DNA of 64,000 bases from Candidatus Sumerlaeota bacterium (GCA_012513815.1 JAAZBM010000014.1:1-64000), one strand, 5' to 3'; positions 18,833 to 30,631 are shown, counted from the stretch's first letter. Program-made: numbers and translations. Notes: generated from the letters alone by a model not told the origin.

Positions 18833-20242
18833 ATGTTTAAGCATAAACAAACCAATATCCTTTTCGCGCTTACCATGATAATGGTAACGATAGGGCTGAT
18901 TATGGTCTACAGCGCCAGTGCTCCCATTGCCAAAGCCAAAAAAAGCACCACAAGCGCGGCGACGAGTGCACTTGTCAAAGCGCAGCAGACGCCAAGACCT
19001 CTTGCGACGACAATCCCGCAGATAAACGCGCGTGTGTCCGGGCAAGACGGACAGGGCTCGACACTGGACACGTTACGACATACGATTGAAGCGGGCGGAC
19101 TAGAAGACCCATTGTCCGAAGAGAGTTTCCAAGCGATTGTTCGTAGCTCCCTACATAGTCAAAGCGGACTAACGAACCAGATTATCGCTTTCATCGCTGG
19201 TCTCATCGCAATGTTTTTTGTCTTCAAAGTCAACATTGACCGTTACAGTTTCAAGTGGTTAAATCTCGGTATGCTCATAACGTTTTTGCTACTATTGAGC
19301 ACCTATTTCTTTCAGGCACGCAACAACGCACACCGATGGATTGACTTAGGGCATCTTACAATGCAGCCTTCGGAGTTGGCAAAACTGGTACTTGTTTTGT
19401 GGACCTCACGCATACTGACTATCCCCCAGTTTCATGAGGATGTCAGCAGCCGATTTAGTAAAATCGGCAGGATGCTCAAGTCTTCCACTTGTATCATTAT
19501 GCTTGTTCTTGGCGCCATGTGTCTCGTCGTCTTTTTCGAACCCGACATGGGCGCCACCATCGCCTTGATAGCCATTGTTTGTGCGATTGCACTTGCGTAT
19601 GGCTTACCAAAGAAGTGGATTATTATCATCAGTGTCTTCGTCGTGGGACTTGGTACTCTCGGGTTGCACGTCGAATCATATCGTATCGAGAGAATGACGG
19701 CCTTTCTTGATATGGACAATCCGACGGTTCAGCTCAACGCGGGCTATCAGCTTCGGCAATCCCTCATTGCCTTGGGCAGCGGAGGCATCTGGGGTGTCGG
19801 CTTAGGCGCCGGGCAACAAAAGTATCAGTATCTTTCTGAAGTGGAAAACGACTTTATCTATGCCCTCATTGGCGAAGAATTTGGTCTCGTCGGGACAACG
19901 ATTGTATTGCTGCTTTATGCGTCATTTGTTACCATTGGATTGCTTATCGCAAAGAATGCGACGACCATGTTTGCCCGCTTAGTTGCGGTTGGAATCACCA
20001 CAATGATTGGCATTTCGTCCATGATTCACATCGTTGTTGTCATTGGTCTTGCACCGACAAAGGGATTGACTCTCCCACTCATCAGCTACGGTGGCACATC
20101 ATTGGTGATTAACCTCGTTGCTGTCGGAATTCTTTTGGGCATCGCCAAAGACAATGAACAGAAGGGTCCTCGTTTACGACGGCGCAATTTGGATGTCTAT
20201 TATCAAGAAAACGATTCACCCGCCTCGCTCTCAAGATATTGA
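18833..20242 (+). CDS. ftsW: SEDS-family peptidoglycan glycosyltransferase, FtsW-like, with a long first periplasmic loop
   Basis: SEDS proteins polymerise lipid II into glycan strands together with a class B penicillin-binding protein. The 469-residue polytopic protein has family motifs MVYSAS at the end of the first membrane segment, RWIDLG with QPSELAKL, GLGAGQQKYQYL..ENDFIYALIGEEFG (with the catalytic-loop Asp) and LPLISYGGTSL. Between the first and second membrane segments is a Ser/Thr/Ala/Pro-rich insert of about 90-100 residues, much longer than the usual short loop. By family topology this loop would lie in the periplasm. FtsW is more likely than RodA from the motifs, but no mur or ftsQAZ genes flank it, so the symbol is provisional. 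Confidence 0.88.
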   Translation: MFKHKQTNILFALTMIMVTIGLIMVYSASAPIAKAKKSTTSAATSALVKAQQTPRPLATTIPQINARVSGQDGQGSTLDTLRHTIEAGGLEDPLSEESFQAIVRSSLHSQSGLTNQIIAFIAGLIAMFFVFKVNIDRYSFKWLNLGMLITFLLLLSTYFFQARNNAHRWIDLGHLTMQPSELAKLVLVLWTSRILTIPQFHEDVSSRFSKIGRMLKSSTCIIMLVLGAMCLVVFFEPDMGATIALIAIVCAIALAYGLPKKWIIIISVFVVGLGTLGLHVESYRIERMTAFLDMDNPTVQLNAGYQLRQSLIALGSGGIWGVGLGAGQQKYQYLSEVENDFIYALIGEEFGLVGTTIVLLLYASFVTIGLLIAKNATTMFARLVAVGITTMIGISSMIHIVVVIGLAPTKGLTLPLISYGGTSLVINLVAVGILLGIAKDNEQKGPRLRRRNLDVYYQENDSPASLSRY

Positions 20243-20278
20243 TTCCTCTCAATTGGAATCGAAATGGGTAATTTGAGG

Positions 20279-20294
20279 AATACTAATTAGTATT
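20279..20294. promoter_or_regulatory. Perfect 16-bp palindrome upstream of the phosphodiester glycosidase gene
   Basis: AATACTAATTAGTATT reads the same on both strands and lies 24 bp before the start of the downstream gene. It is AT-rich, so it could be an operator or arise by chance. An imperfect inverted repeat (ATTCCTC/GAGGAAT) just before it may be a weak terminator of the FtsW-like gene. Confidence 0.35.
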
Positions 20295-20318
20295 GATTCG
20301 TAATAACTTAATATTATT

Positions 20319-21590
20319 ATGAGAACATCAATGAACACACCTGTAAAAACTTTACACTTGGGATTGATAGCAATCCTTACTGTTTTGACTTCTGTCGCGA
20401 CATGCGCAGATTTCGAGTTTACCTTCTCCGACAAACAGACCGTCGGAACGGGCACTCAGTATTTTACAGGCAGATGTGAGTCTCCGCAATGCAACGTTTT
20501 TGTGGCCGAAATCGACACAACAAACCCGAACATTCAGATTGTCCCTGTCACTCCCAAAGGTGTTGTCAGGGCTGTTCCCACAACTATGGCTAAGGAAAAC
20601 AACGCGATAGTCGTTGTGAACTCGAGCTTCTTCTCGATAGACACCGGCGTCGCCTATGGCTACTACCGCAAGGATGGCGTAACCATTCGCAAGAATGATA
20701 GCACCCCGTATGGTGTCATTGGGATTCCGTGTCGTCCACAGAATGTGCCCATTGTGGCGAACATCACAGCGCAAGAAACCGCAGTTCGTCCGACATCTAA
20801 ATGGAAAACAGAGAGCATTTTGGACGCCGTTGCCGGTGGTCCTACACTTGTTGTCAATAATAAAATTGATATCAGCAGTGAGTATACATCGATTGCTGGA
20901 CGAAATCCTCGAACAGCGATGGGATTCAACGCCAATACGAATAAGCTGTACATGGCTGTCATTGACGGCCGTGCTACGAACAGTGTGGGTATGACTTTCG
21001 AAGAACTGGCTAACTTCATGAAAGGGCTTGGGTGCACCGAAGCTGTAAACTATGACGGTGGTGGGTCATCGGCCATGATTGTGAATAACACTCTTATGAA
21101 TCGCCCCGGAGGAAAGACAACGCAGCGTTCTGTTCCGCTCTGCTGGGCAGTTGTTCCCTGTACTGTCATTGATGACACTGTGACAAGTTCTATTCGCCTC
21201 GAAGGCGATTGGCAACGCATCGAATCAAATGATTTGTACGCGAAAAGCGGTGTCCAAGCCTCAGGAAATGGTACAGCCAAAGCAGTGTTTGAAACAGTTT
21301 TACCGATGAAGGCGTCCTATAAAGTTTATGCCCGTTGGGGATCGACAAAAAAAGCATCGTCGAAAGTTCCTTACGCAATTGATTATTTCAATGATAAAAC
21401 CACAGTCTACAAGGACCAATCACTAGGTAAAGGCGAATGGCAAGTCTTGGGAACTTTCATGTTTTCGGCGGATACGCCAGCCCGTGTCACTGTCACAAAC
21501 GAATATGCGAACGAGTCGGAGTTTGTAACTGTAGACGCTGTGAAATTTGAATTATTACCGCCGGTAGCAACTGTGGATGATGAGGATTAG
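20319..21590 (+). CDS. Secreted phosphodiester glycosidase (NAGPA family) with a golvesin-like C-terminal domain
   Basis: The 423-residue protein has a signal peptide (hydrophobic LGLIAILTVLTSVATCA). The central domain contains the NAGPA pattern: VVNSSFFSIDTG, NPRTAMGF, VIDGR, TFEELANFMKGLGC and NYDGGGSSAM. Family members cleave sugar-phosphodiester bonds, as the mammalian mannose-6-phosphate uncovering enzyme does. The last 130 or so residues (YKVYARWGS...EWQVLGTFMF...VTVDAVKFELL) look like a golvesin-type or carbohydrate-binding beta-sandwich. No good ribosome site precedes either the ATG at 20319 or the in-frame ATG at 20331. It follows the FtsW-like gene on the same strand and may trim envelope polymers. 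Confidence 0.85.
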   Translation: MRTSMNTPVKTLHLGLIAILTVLTSVATCADFEFTFSDKQTVGTGTQYFTGRCESPQCNVFVAEIDTTNPNIQIVPVTPKGVVRAVPTTMAKENNAIVVVNSSFFSIDTGVAYGYYRKDGVTIRKNDSTPYGVIGIPCRPQNVPIVANITAQETAVRPTSKWKTESILDAVAGGPTLVVNNKIDISSEYTSIAGRNPRTAMGFNANTNKLYMAVIDGRATNSVGMTFEELANFMKGLGCTEAVNYDGGGSSAMIVNNTLMNRPGGKTTQRSVPLCWAVVPCTVIDDTVTSSIRLEGDWQRIESNDLYAKSGVQASGNGTAKAVFETVLPMKASYKVYARWGSTKKASSKVPYAIDYFNDKTTVYKDQSLGKGEWQVLGTFMFSADTPARVTVTNEYANESEFVTVDAVKFELLPPVATVDDED

Positions 21591-21604
21591 GGAATTACAT
21601 TACA

Positions 21605-23299
21605 TTGCTTGATAAGCCAGAAAACAAAATCGTAGATCAAAACCCGGACAGAATTCATTTTCTGGAGAATGAGAATGCCCGCTTGCAGGCATTGGGCGAT
21701 AGTTATCGGTTGGCCATGACCGACTTAGAACATCTCCTTGATCAACGCAACACCTTTTTTTCCAACATGAGTCATGAGATTCGCACACCACTCAATGCAA
21801 TTGTTGGCATGGCGGATTTACTTGCGGACACAACGCTGACTTCTGAACAGAAAGAGTGTGTGGAAGTAATTCGGCGTGGGAGCGATTTGTTGTTGACAAT
21901 CATCAACGATGTTCTGAATTTGTCCCGTATTGAATCCGGCAAAATCGCGCTTGAGCATCTGGAGCTATCCCCTCGTATTCTTGCCGAGAACGCGTTTTCG
22001 ATTCAAGCTTATCAGGCATGGGACAAGGGCATCGAGGCAATAGTCAATGTCACTCCGGAAACACCTGCCGTCGTTTCCGGCGACCCGACATACATCACAC
22101 AAATCATAACGAATTTCCTTTCCAACGCAATCAAATTTACTTCGCAAGGTTCCATTACCCTGTCGGTTTCTTTCGAAACACAGCTTAACGATGGACGCGC
22201 GGTCATTCGCTTTGCAGTCACAGATACAGGTATCGGCATTACGAAAGAGGGAATCGAGAAACTGTTCCAACCTTTCCATCAGGCAGAAAACAGTACAACT
22301 CGCAAGTTTGGTGGCACTGGCTTAGGGCTGACAATCATCAAGAGATTGGTATCGATGATGGGTGGACAAGTTGCCGTCAAGAGTACGCCCAATCAAGGGT
22401 CATCTTTCTGGGTCGATATTCCCTTCGAAGTGATTCATTGGGAACCGCCCACACCACCAATCGTTTCTTTGGCGGACAAAAGAGTTCTTTTGATTGAACC
22501 AAACACGGGAGCACGGAATGCGGCGGTTAACACGATTGCCTTCCTAGGCGGAATCGCAACCACAGTGAGCACATGCGACGAAGCCTACGGGCATATTTTA
22601 AGCGGAGAGAACTTCGACCTGCTATACATTTCGACAAATGCGTTGCAGGAAGATAAAGACGGACAAGCAAGTATTGCCGCAAATAAAGTCCTGTCAGCGT
22701 TCTCCAATTCGATTCTGTTCATGGTATCACTCGGCAGAGCAAAGAGCTATTTGCATCTCATCACTCATTCGGAAAGAATGGGCTTCGTTGGCAAGCCGAT
22801 TCAAATTGAGTCATTTGCAAAAGAGACAGCAAGAGTTTTGGGGCTTTTGAAAGAGACGGACAAGACGACTGATTCAAATAAATCGAATATGGACAGCACT
22901 GTCGCCTCTCATCTTGACATTTTGCTCGTTGAGGATAACTCGACCAACCGCAAGGTCATGAAACGCATTCTCGAAAAATTTGGTCTCGAATGTGATATGG
23001 CAGAGGATGGCTCGCAAGGGCTTGATGCCATGGCCAAAAAACAATATGATTTGGTCTTGATGGATTTGCAAATGCCGGTCATGGGTGGACTCGAAGCAAC
23101 ACAAGCCAGACGTGCATTTGAGGAACAGTCGAAAGCAAAACACATGCTTATCATAGCCCTCACAGCCGATGCTATGCCGCAGGACAAGGAAAAGTGCATC
23201 GCGGCGGGAATGGATGACTATCTACCAAAACCGATTTGTCCCAAAGACCTGCTTCAGGTTTTAGAGAAGTATTGCGGCTTTGTGAAGCCGGACGCCTAA
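21605..23299 (+). CDS. Soluble hybrid histidine kinase with a degenerate and an intact receiver domain
   Basis: The 564-residue protein begins with a short coiled-coil-like stretch and no sensor or membrane segment. HisKA has the phospho-acceptor His57 (SHEIRTPLNAIVGM). The HATPase has NFLSNAIKF, DTGIGI and GGTGLGLTI. A first receiver-like domain (about residues 294-420) lacks the acceptor Asp, with Ser343 in its place (LLYISTN), and the acidic pocket is IEPN. The second receiver (about 438-560) is intact: VEDNSTNRK, Asp487 in LMDLQMP, and LPKPI. The best start is TTG at 21605 with AGGGA upstream. The MgtC ribosome site overlaps its stop codon. Its input and output partners are unknown. Confidence 0.9.
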   Translation: MLDKPENKIVDQNPDRIHFLENENARLQALGDSYRLAMTDLEHLLDQRNTFFSNMSHEIRTPLNAIVGMADLLADTTLTSEQKECVEVIRRGSDLLLTIINDVLNLSRIESGKIALEHLELSPRILAENAFSIQAYQAWDKGIEAIVNVTPETPAVVSGDPTYITQIITNFLSNAIKFTSQGSITLSVSFETQLNDGRAVIRFAVTDTGIGITKEGIEKLFQPFHQAENSTTRKFGGTGLGLTIIKRLVSMMGGQVAVKSTPNQGSSFWVDIPFEVIHWEPPTPPIVSLADKRVLLIEPNTGARNAAVNTIAFLGGIATTVSTCDEAYGHILSGENFDLLYISTNALQEDKDGQASIAANKVLSAFSNSILFMVSLGRAKSYLHLITHSERMGFVGKPIQIESFAKETARVLGLLKETDKTTDSNKSNMDSTVASHLDILLVEDNSTNRKVMKRILEKFGLECDMAEDGSQGLDAMAKKQYDLVLMDLQMPVMGGLEATQARRAFEEQSKAKHMLIIALTADAMPQDKEKCIAAGMDDYLPKPICPKDLLQVLEKYCGFVKPDA

Positions 23300-23304
23300 G
23301 GAGG
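23298..23304 (+). promoter_or_regulatory. Consensus ribosome-binding site overlapping the kinase stop
   Basis: AAGGAGG stands 7 bp before the MgtC-like ATG and shares bases with the kinase stop codon (TAA at 23297-23299). This fixes the start of the MgtC-like gene and suggests translational coupling of the two. Confidence 0.8.
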
Positions 23305-23311
23305 TTATGTT

Positions 23312-24019
23312 ATGACTTCAGCTTGGTTTAACCTTGAGATTTCAATACAGCTCATCTACGCTGCATTGCTTGGTGCCATTCTTGGCATTCAGCGTGGGCG
23401 TCGTGCTAGCCCGGCGGGATTGCGTACACATCTACTGGTCGCACTGGGTGCTGCTGCTTTTATGGAACTCTCTCGTTGGATGCCTGATGCAGTTCCGGCA
23501 GTCTTTGGAAATACTCCGCGCCAATCAGACCCGGCACGAATGGCGGCACAAGTGATTTCCGGTATCGGTTTCTTGGGTGCAGGTGCCATCATTCGCGATG
23601 GTCTTACCATCAAAGGTCTAACCACAGCGGCAACGCTATGGGTGGCTGCATCGATTGGAATGTCCGTAGGTGCGGGCTTCTATGTGATGGGGTTAGCCAT
23701 TACCGTGATTGCTTTGGTTGCTCTGACCGGAGCTGAGTATGTCGACAAATCAAAAAAGCAAGAACGAGTCTTGAGCATTCGTATTCCAACGCAAGTTTCG
23801 ACTGACCAGATTAAGGAAGTGATTGCCCGCGAGAACCTTAGTGTGTTACGCTATGACTATCAACTAGATAAAGTGCACGAAACGATTGAAGTACGATTAA
23901 TCGTTACGCCGCCTGCTAACTACCTGTATGGAGACCGTAAAGGCGAAGATTTAGCAAAGGCGTTCAAAGAAAGCGGGATTCAGTTAATTTCACTTGAATG
24001 GTCACATCGTTACAGCTAA
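23312..24019 (+). CDS. MgtC/SapB-family membrane protein
   Basis: The 235-residue protein has an N-terminal membrane domain with the family pattern GAILGIQRGRRASPAGLRTHLLVALGAAAF, then QVISGIGFLGAGAI and TTAATLWVAASIGMSVGAG. A cytoplasmic ACT-like C-terminal domain follows (about residues 145-235). MgtC-type proteins help cells withstand low magnesium or acid, and MgtC itself inhibits F-type ATP synthase; many relatives have unknown roles. It starts 12 bp after the hybrid kinase gene and its stop overlaps the next start by one base, so these three form a tight operon. Confidence 0.92.
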   Translation: MTSAWFNLEISIQLIYAALLGAILGIQRGRRASPAGLRTHLLVALGAAAFMELSRWMPDAVPAVFGNTPRQSDPARMAAQVISGIGFLGAGAIIRDGLTIKGLTTAATLWVAASIGMSVGAGFYVMGLAITVIALVALTGAEYVDKSKKQERVLSIRIPTQVSTDQIKEVIARENLSVLRYDYQLDKVHETIEVRLIVTPPANYLYGDRKGEDLAKAFKESGIQLISLEWSHRYS

Positions 24020-24885
24020 TGGACATCGAGGAGCAACCACTCGAATATTCGTTCGATATTGTTTGCGTTTACAACAACAAACAAGTTTTGGACGACGTCT
24101 TCTTGCCCTACTACATCAACAACAAAAATGACGCTCTGTTTCGCTTGCATCCGGTTGACAATCGACAGAATATTTTCGAAAGTGCTGTTGAGGCTTTCAA
24201 TAGTGTTTTGCCGGAATGTCTTGGGAAATGGATTCTGTTTTCTCATCAGGACGTCGCGCTATTATCAGAGCATTGGTTGGAACAATGCGCGGATATGTTG
24301 TACACCCTGAGCAATTGGGCTGTAGCGGGAGTTGCGGGCATGGTTCCCGAGGGGGAAACAAACGAGCAACGTGGTCGTAGTGTTGTTCGTACAGGAGTTT
24401 CACTCGAAGTACAAGAATGGTGGCCGTGGGGGAATGAGATTACAGCATCTACAAAAGTTCAAACCGTAGACGAGCTACTGTTTATTATTCCGCGCGCTTT
24501 GTTGCAGCAGCTGCCATTTGACGGCAGTACGTGTGACAGTTGGCATTTGTATGCCGTTGACTACTCACTCTCAGCCAAAGAGGCATTAGGTTTAGACACT
24601 TATGTTTTGCCGCTTTTGGTTTATCATCAGTCTTCCGGCATAAGGAAAAAGAGACTGCAGATTGTGTTATCGTTGGGGCCGCTCCCCCACTCGTACTACA
24701 AGACACTGCGTAAAGTACTTATCAAGCATCGTTCTGCGTACAAATTCATATTTACGACTTGCAGTCATTGGCACACCGGATGTCCACTCGTTTTTCAGAG
24801 AATTTGGAAGCTGACCGTCGGTTTCTATGAATTGATTCTGCGCAAGTTTCGACATATGTTTTCGAGCGCCAAAACCATCCAGTAG
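24019..24885 (+). CDS. Putative GT-A glycosyltransferase-like protein
   Basis: The protein of about 288 residues begins with FDIVCVYNNKQVLDDVFLP and continues with NRQNIFESAVEAFNSVL and GKWILFSHQDVAL. This fits the nucleotide-sugar-binding half of family 2-like glycosyltransferases, with HQDV near the expected DxD position. The C-terminal third is basic and lacks clear motifs. I prefer the ATG at 24019, which overlaps the MgtC-like stop (TAATG). An ATG at 23998 would add seven residues and overlap by 22 bp. Neither has a clear ribosome site. The acceptor is unknown, and the family call rests on a weak pattern. Confidence 0.6.
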   Translation: MDIEEQPLEYSFDIVCVYNNKQVLDDVFLPYYINNKNDALFRLHPVDNRQNIFESAVEAFNSVLPECLGKWILFSHQDVALLSEHWLEQCADMLYTLSNWAVAGVAGMVPEGETNEQRGRSVVRTGVSLEVQEWWPWGNEITASTKVQTVDELLFIIPRALLQQLPFDGSTCDSWHLYAVDYSLSAKEALGLDTYVLPLLVYHQSSGIRKKRLQIVLSLGPLPHSYYKTLRKVLIKHRSAYKFIFTTCSHWHTGCPLVFQRIWKLTVGFYELILRKFRHMFSSAKTIQ

Positions 24886-24918
24886 TGTATGTAATATTGG
24901 AAGAGAGTATTAAGTATT

Positions 24919-25539
24919 ATGACCACAAAGAGTGCATTGGTTTTAGTTGATTTACAAAATGATTTCATGCCAGGCGGCTCCTTAGCAGTCCCTGATGGAG
25001 ACGCTGTTGTGAAGGTTGCGAACCAACTGTCATCTATCTTTCCTGTTGTAGTTGCCACACAGGATTGGCATCCGGCAAATCACGGTAGTTTTGCGGCTTC
25101 TCATCCTGGCAAGAAGATTGGCGACATGACAACACTGGGAGGCCTACCACAAATGTTGTGGCCTGTGCATTGCGTACAAGGAACACATGGTGCAGGATTT
25201 CACCCCGATTTGGATACGACAAAAATCACTGCTGTTTTCCACAAAGGGACTGACGCATCCATTGAAAGCTACAGTGGATTCTTTGACAACGCAAAGAAAC
25301 GGGCAACAGGACTCAATGACTTTCTGCGTCAAAAGGGAATCACCGATGTGTATGTCGGTGGGCTTGCGACAGACTATTGCGTTCTATACACAGTCCTTGC
25401 TGCTTGTGAGTTAGGGTACAAGACCTTCGTCATTAAGGATTTATGTCGTGGTATTGACGCAGACAAGAATGACTGCATTGCCGCCTATACCGACATGATT
25501 AAGGCAGGAGCAACAATTATCCTATCGAAGGATTTGTAG
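24919..25539 (+). CDS. pncA: Nicotinamidase
   Basis: PncA hydrolyses nicotinamide to nicotinate in NAD salvage. The 206-residue cysteine hydrolase has the catalytic triad Asp11 (VDLQNDF), Lys109 (FHKGTD) and Cys154 (ATDYCVLYT), plus the metal-binding region QDWHPANHGSFA. Its product feeds the next gene, pncB, 14 bp downstream, so the pair forms a complete salvage unit. Confidence 0.96.
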   Translation: MTTKSALVLVDLQNDFMPGGSLAVPDGDAVVKVANQLSSIFPVVVATQDWHPANHGSFAASHPGKKIGDMTTLGGLPQMLWPVHCVQGTHGAGFHPDLDTTKITAVFHKGTDASIESYSGFFDNAKKRATGLNDFLRQKGITDVYVGGLATDYCVLYTVLAACELGYKTFVIKDLCRGIDADKNDCIAAYTDMIKAGATIILSKDL

Positions 25540-25553
25540 GACAAAATACTGTT

Positions 25554-27032
25554 ATGACAACGAAAGACATTTACACCACATTCTCACCGGGACTTCTTAC
25601 GGACCTGTACCAATTGACAATGGGATGCGGCTATTGGAAAGAAGGCATCGAAAATACAGAGACCGTTTTTGCAATGCACTTTCGCACCAATCCATTCAAG
25701 GGAGGCTACACGATTGCATGCGGTCTCCAACAAGTTATCGAGTTCTTGCAATGTTTTCGATACACTGATGATGACATCGCCTATCTACAGACTTTGACAG
25801 GCGACGGCGGACGCCCACTGTTCGAAAAAGAGTTTCTCGCTTTGCTTCGCAAGATGGAATTCTCATGCGATATTGATGCAATCCCCGAGGGTACTGTTGT
25901 GTTTCCTCAGGAGCCAATGCTACGCATCAAAGGCCCCATCCTCCAAACTCAGATTGTTGAAACAGCAATCTTAACGATTCTCAATTTCCAGTCGCTTATC
26001 GCAACAAAGTCAGCGAGAATGGTTCAAGCGGCGGAAGGTGATCCCATTTTCGAATTCGGATTGCGACGTGCCCAAGGTTTCGATGGCGGTGTTTCCGCAA
26101 GCAGAGCAAGCTACATCGGTGGTTGCGTCGGAACAAGCAATGTACTGGCAGGCAAACTGTACAACATTCCACTCAAGGGAACACACGCACATAGCTGGGT
26201 CATGCTGTTCGAAGATGAGTTAGAAGCCTTCTTGGCCTATGGCAAAGCCATGCCCCACAACTGTGTTTTCCTCGCAGACACCTATAACAGTCTCGAGGGT
26301 GTGCGGCATGCGATTGAAGCCGCGAAAAAGCTTGCGTCGAAAGATTTCTTCTTCGCGGGCATTCGTCTCGACTCCGGCGATCTTGCCTATCTGAGTATTG
26401 AAGCACGCAAGATGCTTGATGCAGCCGGATTCCCGGATGCGAAAATCGTGGCCACAAATGACTTGAACGAGGAAATTATCAGCAGTCTGAAACAACAAAA
26501 AGCGAAGGTGCAAACATGGGGAGTCGGGACACGACTCGTGACGGCTTATGACCAACCGGCATTGGGTGGCGTCTATAAGTTAACCGCAGTCAAAAATGCT
26601 CATGGAGAATGGGAGAGCCGCCTGAAGCTGTCGGAACAATTGAACAAAATGACCAACCCCGGCATCCTACAAATCCGACGCTATTACTATCCTGATGGAA
26701 ACGCCATGGGAGACATGATATACGATATTCGCAAGAGTATCAAATCAGATGTTCCCAATCGCATGATTGACCCATTTGACGCAACAAGACAAAGAAATTT
26801 CCCGGCGGGAACAAAATCGACAGAATTGCTTGTGCCTGTATTCCGAGGAGGAGAGTGCGTCTATGAAGCGCCAAGTATCGAAGAAATGCGAACCAGAGTG
26901 CAAACGCAGTTAAATAGCTTCCATTCGGGTGTCAAGAGATTGATTAATCCGCACACTTATCCGGTAGGACTGGAAGAGAAATACTACCAACAGAAAACCG
27001 AACTGATTCTCAAGTTGCGGCATATGAAATAA
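25554..27032 (+). CDS. pncB: Nicotinate phosphoribosyltransferase
   Basis: PncB condenses nicotinate with PRPP to nicotinate mononucleotide. The 492-residue protein starts LLTDLYQLTMGCGYW and has FGLRRAQGFDGGVSASRASYIGG, the HSWVM segment and the catalytic-domain pattern FFAGIRLDSGDLAYLS. The long form with the C-terminal extension resembles the NAPRT branch. It is co-directional with pncA and ends at a shared terminator facing gyrB. Confidence 0.95.
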   Translation: MTTKDIYTTFSPGLLTDLYQLTMGCGYWKEGIENTETVFAMHFRTNPFKGGYTIACGLQQVIEFLQCFRYTDDDIAYLQTLTGDGGRPLFEKEFLALLRKMEFSCDIDAIPEGTVVFPQEPMLRIKGPILQTQIVETAILTILNFQSLIATKSARMVQAAEGDPIFEFGLRRAQGFDGGVSASRASYIGGCVGTSNVLAGKLYNIPLKGTHAHSWVMLFEDELEAFLAYGKAMPHNCVFLADTYNSLEGVRHAIEAAKKLASKDFFFAGIRLDSGDLAYLSIEARKMLDAAGFPDAKIVATNDLNEEIISSLKQQKAKVQTWGVGTRLVTAYDQPALGGVYKLTAVKNAHGEWESRLKLSEQLNKMTNPGILQIRRYYYPDGNAMGDMIYDIRKSIKSDVPNRMIDPFDATRQRNFPAGTKSTELLVPVFRGGECVYEAPSIEEMRTRVQTQLNSFHSGVKRLINPHTYPVGLEEKYYQQKTELILKLRHMK

Positions 27033-27050
27033 TCGAAGCAAACAAAACTT

Positions 27051-27089
27051 AAAGCGGCGCAGTGAAGAATTCCTTCATTGTGCCGCTTT
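27051..27089. terminator. Bidirectional terminator between pncB and gyrB
   Basis: AAAGCGGC/GCCGCTTT forms an 8-bp stem with further pairing (TGAAG/CTTCA) inside, flanked by A and T tracts. It sits in the 82-bp gap between the convergent stops of pncB and gyrB. Confidence 0.85.
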
Positions 27090-27114
27090 GCATTTCGTCT
27101 GTTTATGCTACCGA

Positions 27115-29730
<2,616 letters not shown>

Positions 29731-29807
29731 TTATCTCTGTATAATATTTGGCAACTCCGCTTGGAACGGAATCATCCGGAAATCTTTGTCTCGTGCGGTA
29801 ATCACCG

Positions 29808-30488
29808 TCACAGTTTGTTTCCTCGTGAACATTCGAAGGACAACCATTCACGCAAATGATATGTCAGTGTGTGCCACTTACCGTAATGTTGCCATGTACG
29901 GGCACTGGTTTCGACAGTATGATGCAATAGCCTCATCTGTCCCTTCTTACTCAAACGGATATACAAATCGGCATCCTCGCACGCATGGCCACTTAGCAGG
30001 CCTCCAACGGCCATATAGGCATCACGACGGCAGAATATCCCTTGGTCGCCATAGACACGATTAAACAACCGTGTACGCATATTGACGAGGAACGAAATGA
30101 CTGCATAAAACAAGTCGTCACCGCGCAACCTAAACTCGAAGCAACCGCCAAGCACATTGGAGTCCTGTAACAGTTCCAGAATCGCGTCTATTGACGATTG
30201 TCGTGGAATGGTCGAATCTGCATGTAAAAACCAAAGGACTGGCGCTGACGCGGCTTTTGCACCGGCATCCAACTGTTTCATCAATCCACGTTCAGCCTGA
30301 ATCACCCGAGCAAAAGGAAAACCGGCAACATTGTCTCGCGTTGCATCCTCACTGCCACCGTCAACAATAATGACTTCGGCATCATTAATGCGTTGTTGAC
30401 GCGCTAAGGAACGCAATAAACAGGTTATTGTCTGTGCTTCGTTAAAGGTCGGAATGATGATACTTATTTGTTTCAGGGCAGAGTTCAA
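29808..30488 (-). CDS. Family 2 glycosyltransferase of the TIGR04283 type
   Basis: The 226-residue protein starts SIIIPTFNEAQTI and has VIIVDGGSEDAT, RGLMKQLDAGAKAA, LWFLHADS, YGDQGIFCRRDAYMAVGG and EDADLYIRL. This is the pattern of the small GT-A transferases modelled as TIGR04283, often linked with lipid or arsenosugar-type glycosylation. The only in-frame start near the family N terminus is TTG at 30488, with a poorly spaced AGGG. A plausible promoter (ATGACA, 17 bp, CATAAT) lies about 20-50 bp upstream on the minus strand. Substrate unknown. Confidence 0.85.
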   Translation of the reverse strand: MNSALKQISIIIPTFNEAQTITCLLRSLARQQRINDAEVIIVDGGSEDATRDNVAGFPFARVIQAERGLMKQLDAGAKAASAPVLWFLHADSTIPRQSSIDAILELLQDSNVLGGCFEFRLRGDDLFYAVISFLVNMRTRLFNRVYGDQGIFCRRDAYMAVGGLLSGHACEDADLYIRLSKKGQMRLLHHTVETSARTWQHYGKWHTLTYHLREWLSFECSRGNKL

Positions 30489-30598
30489 GACCCTAGTGAC
30501 TCCATAATTATGGCTTGACAGAAAGCGTTTGTCATAACCGTATTGTTACTATATAATTATATACAATTATACGAATTCTGTCTTCAAAGAAACGGCCT

Positions 30599-30615
30599 AA
30601 AAAAGCAGCTTTTTT
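30599..30615 (-). terminator. Possible short terminator after the small lipoprotein
   Basis: AAAAAAGC/GCTTTTTT forms an A/T-sided palindrome 17 bp beyond the stop of the minus-strand lipoprotein gene. The stem has few GC pairs, so it is a weak candidate. Confidence 0.4.
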
Positions 30616-30631
30616 CCAGCAAAAGAAGGCT

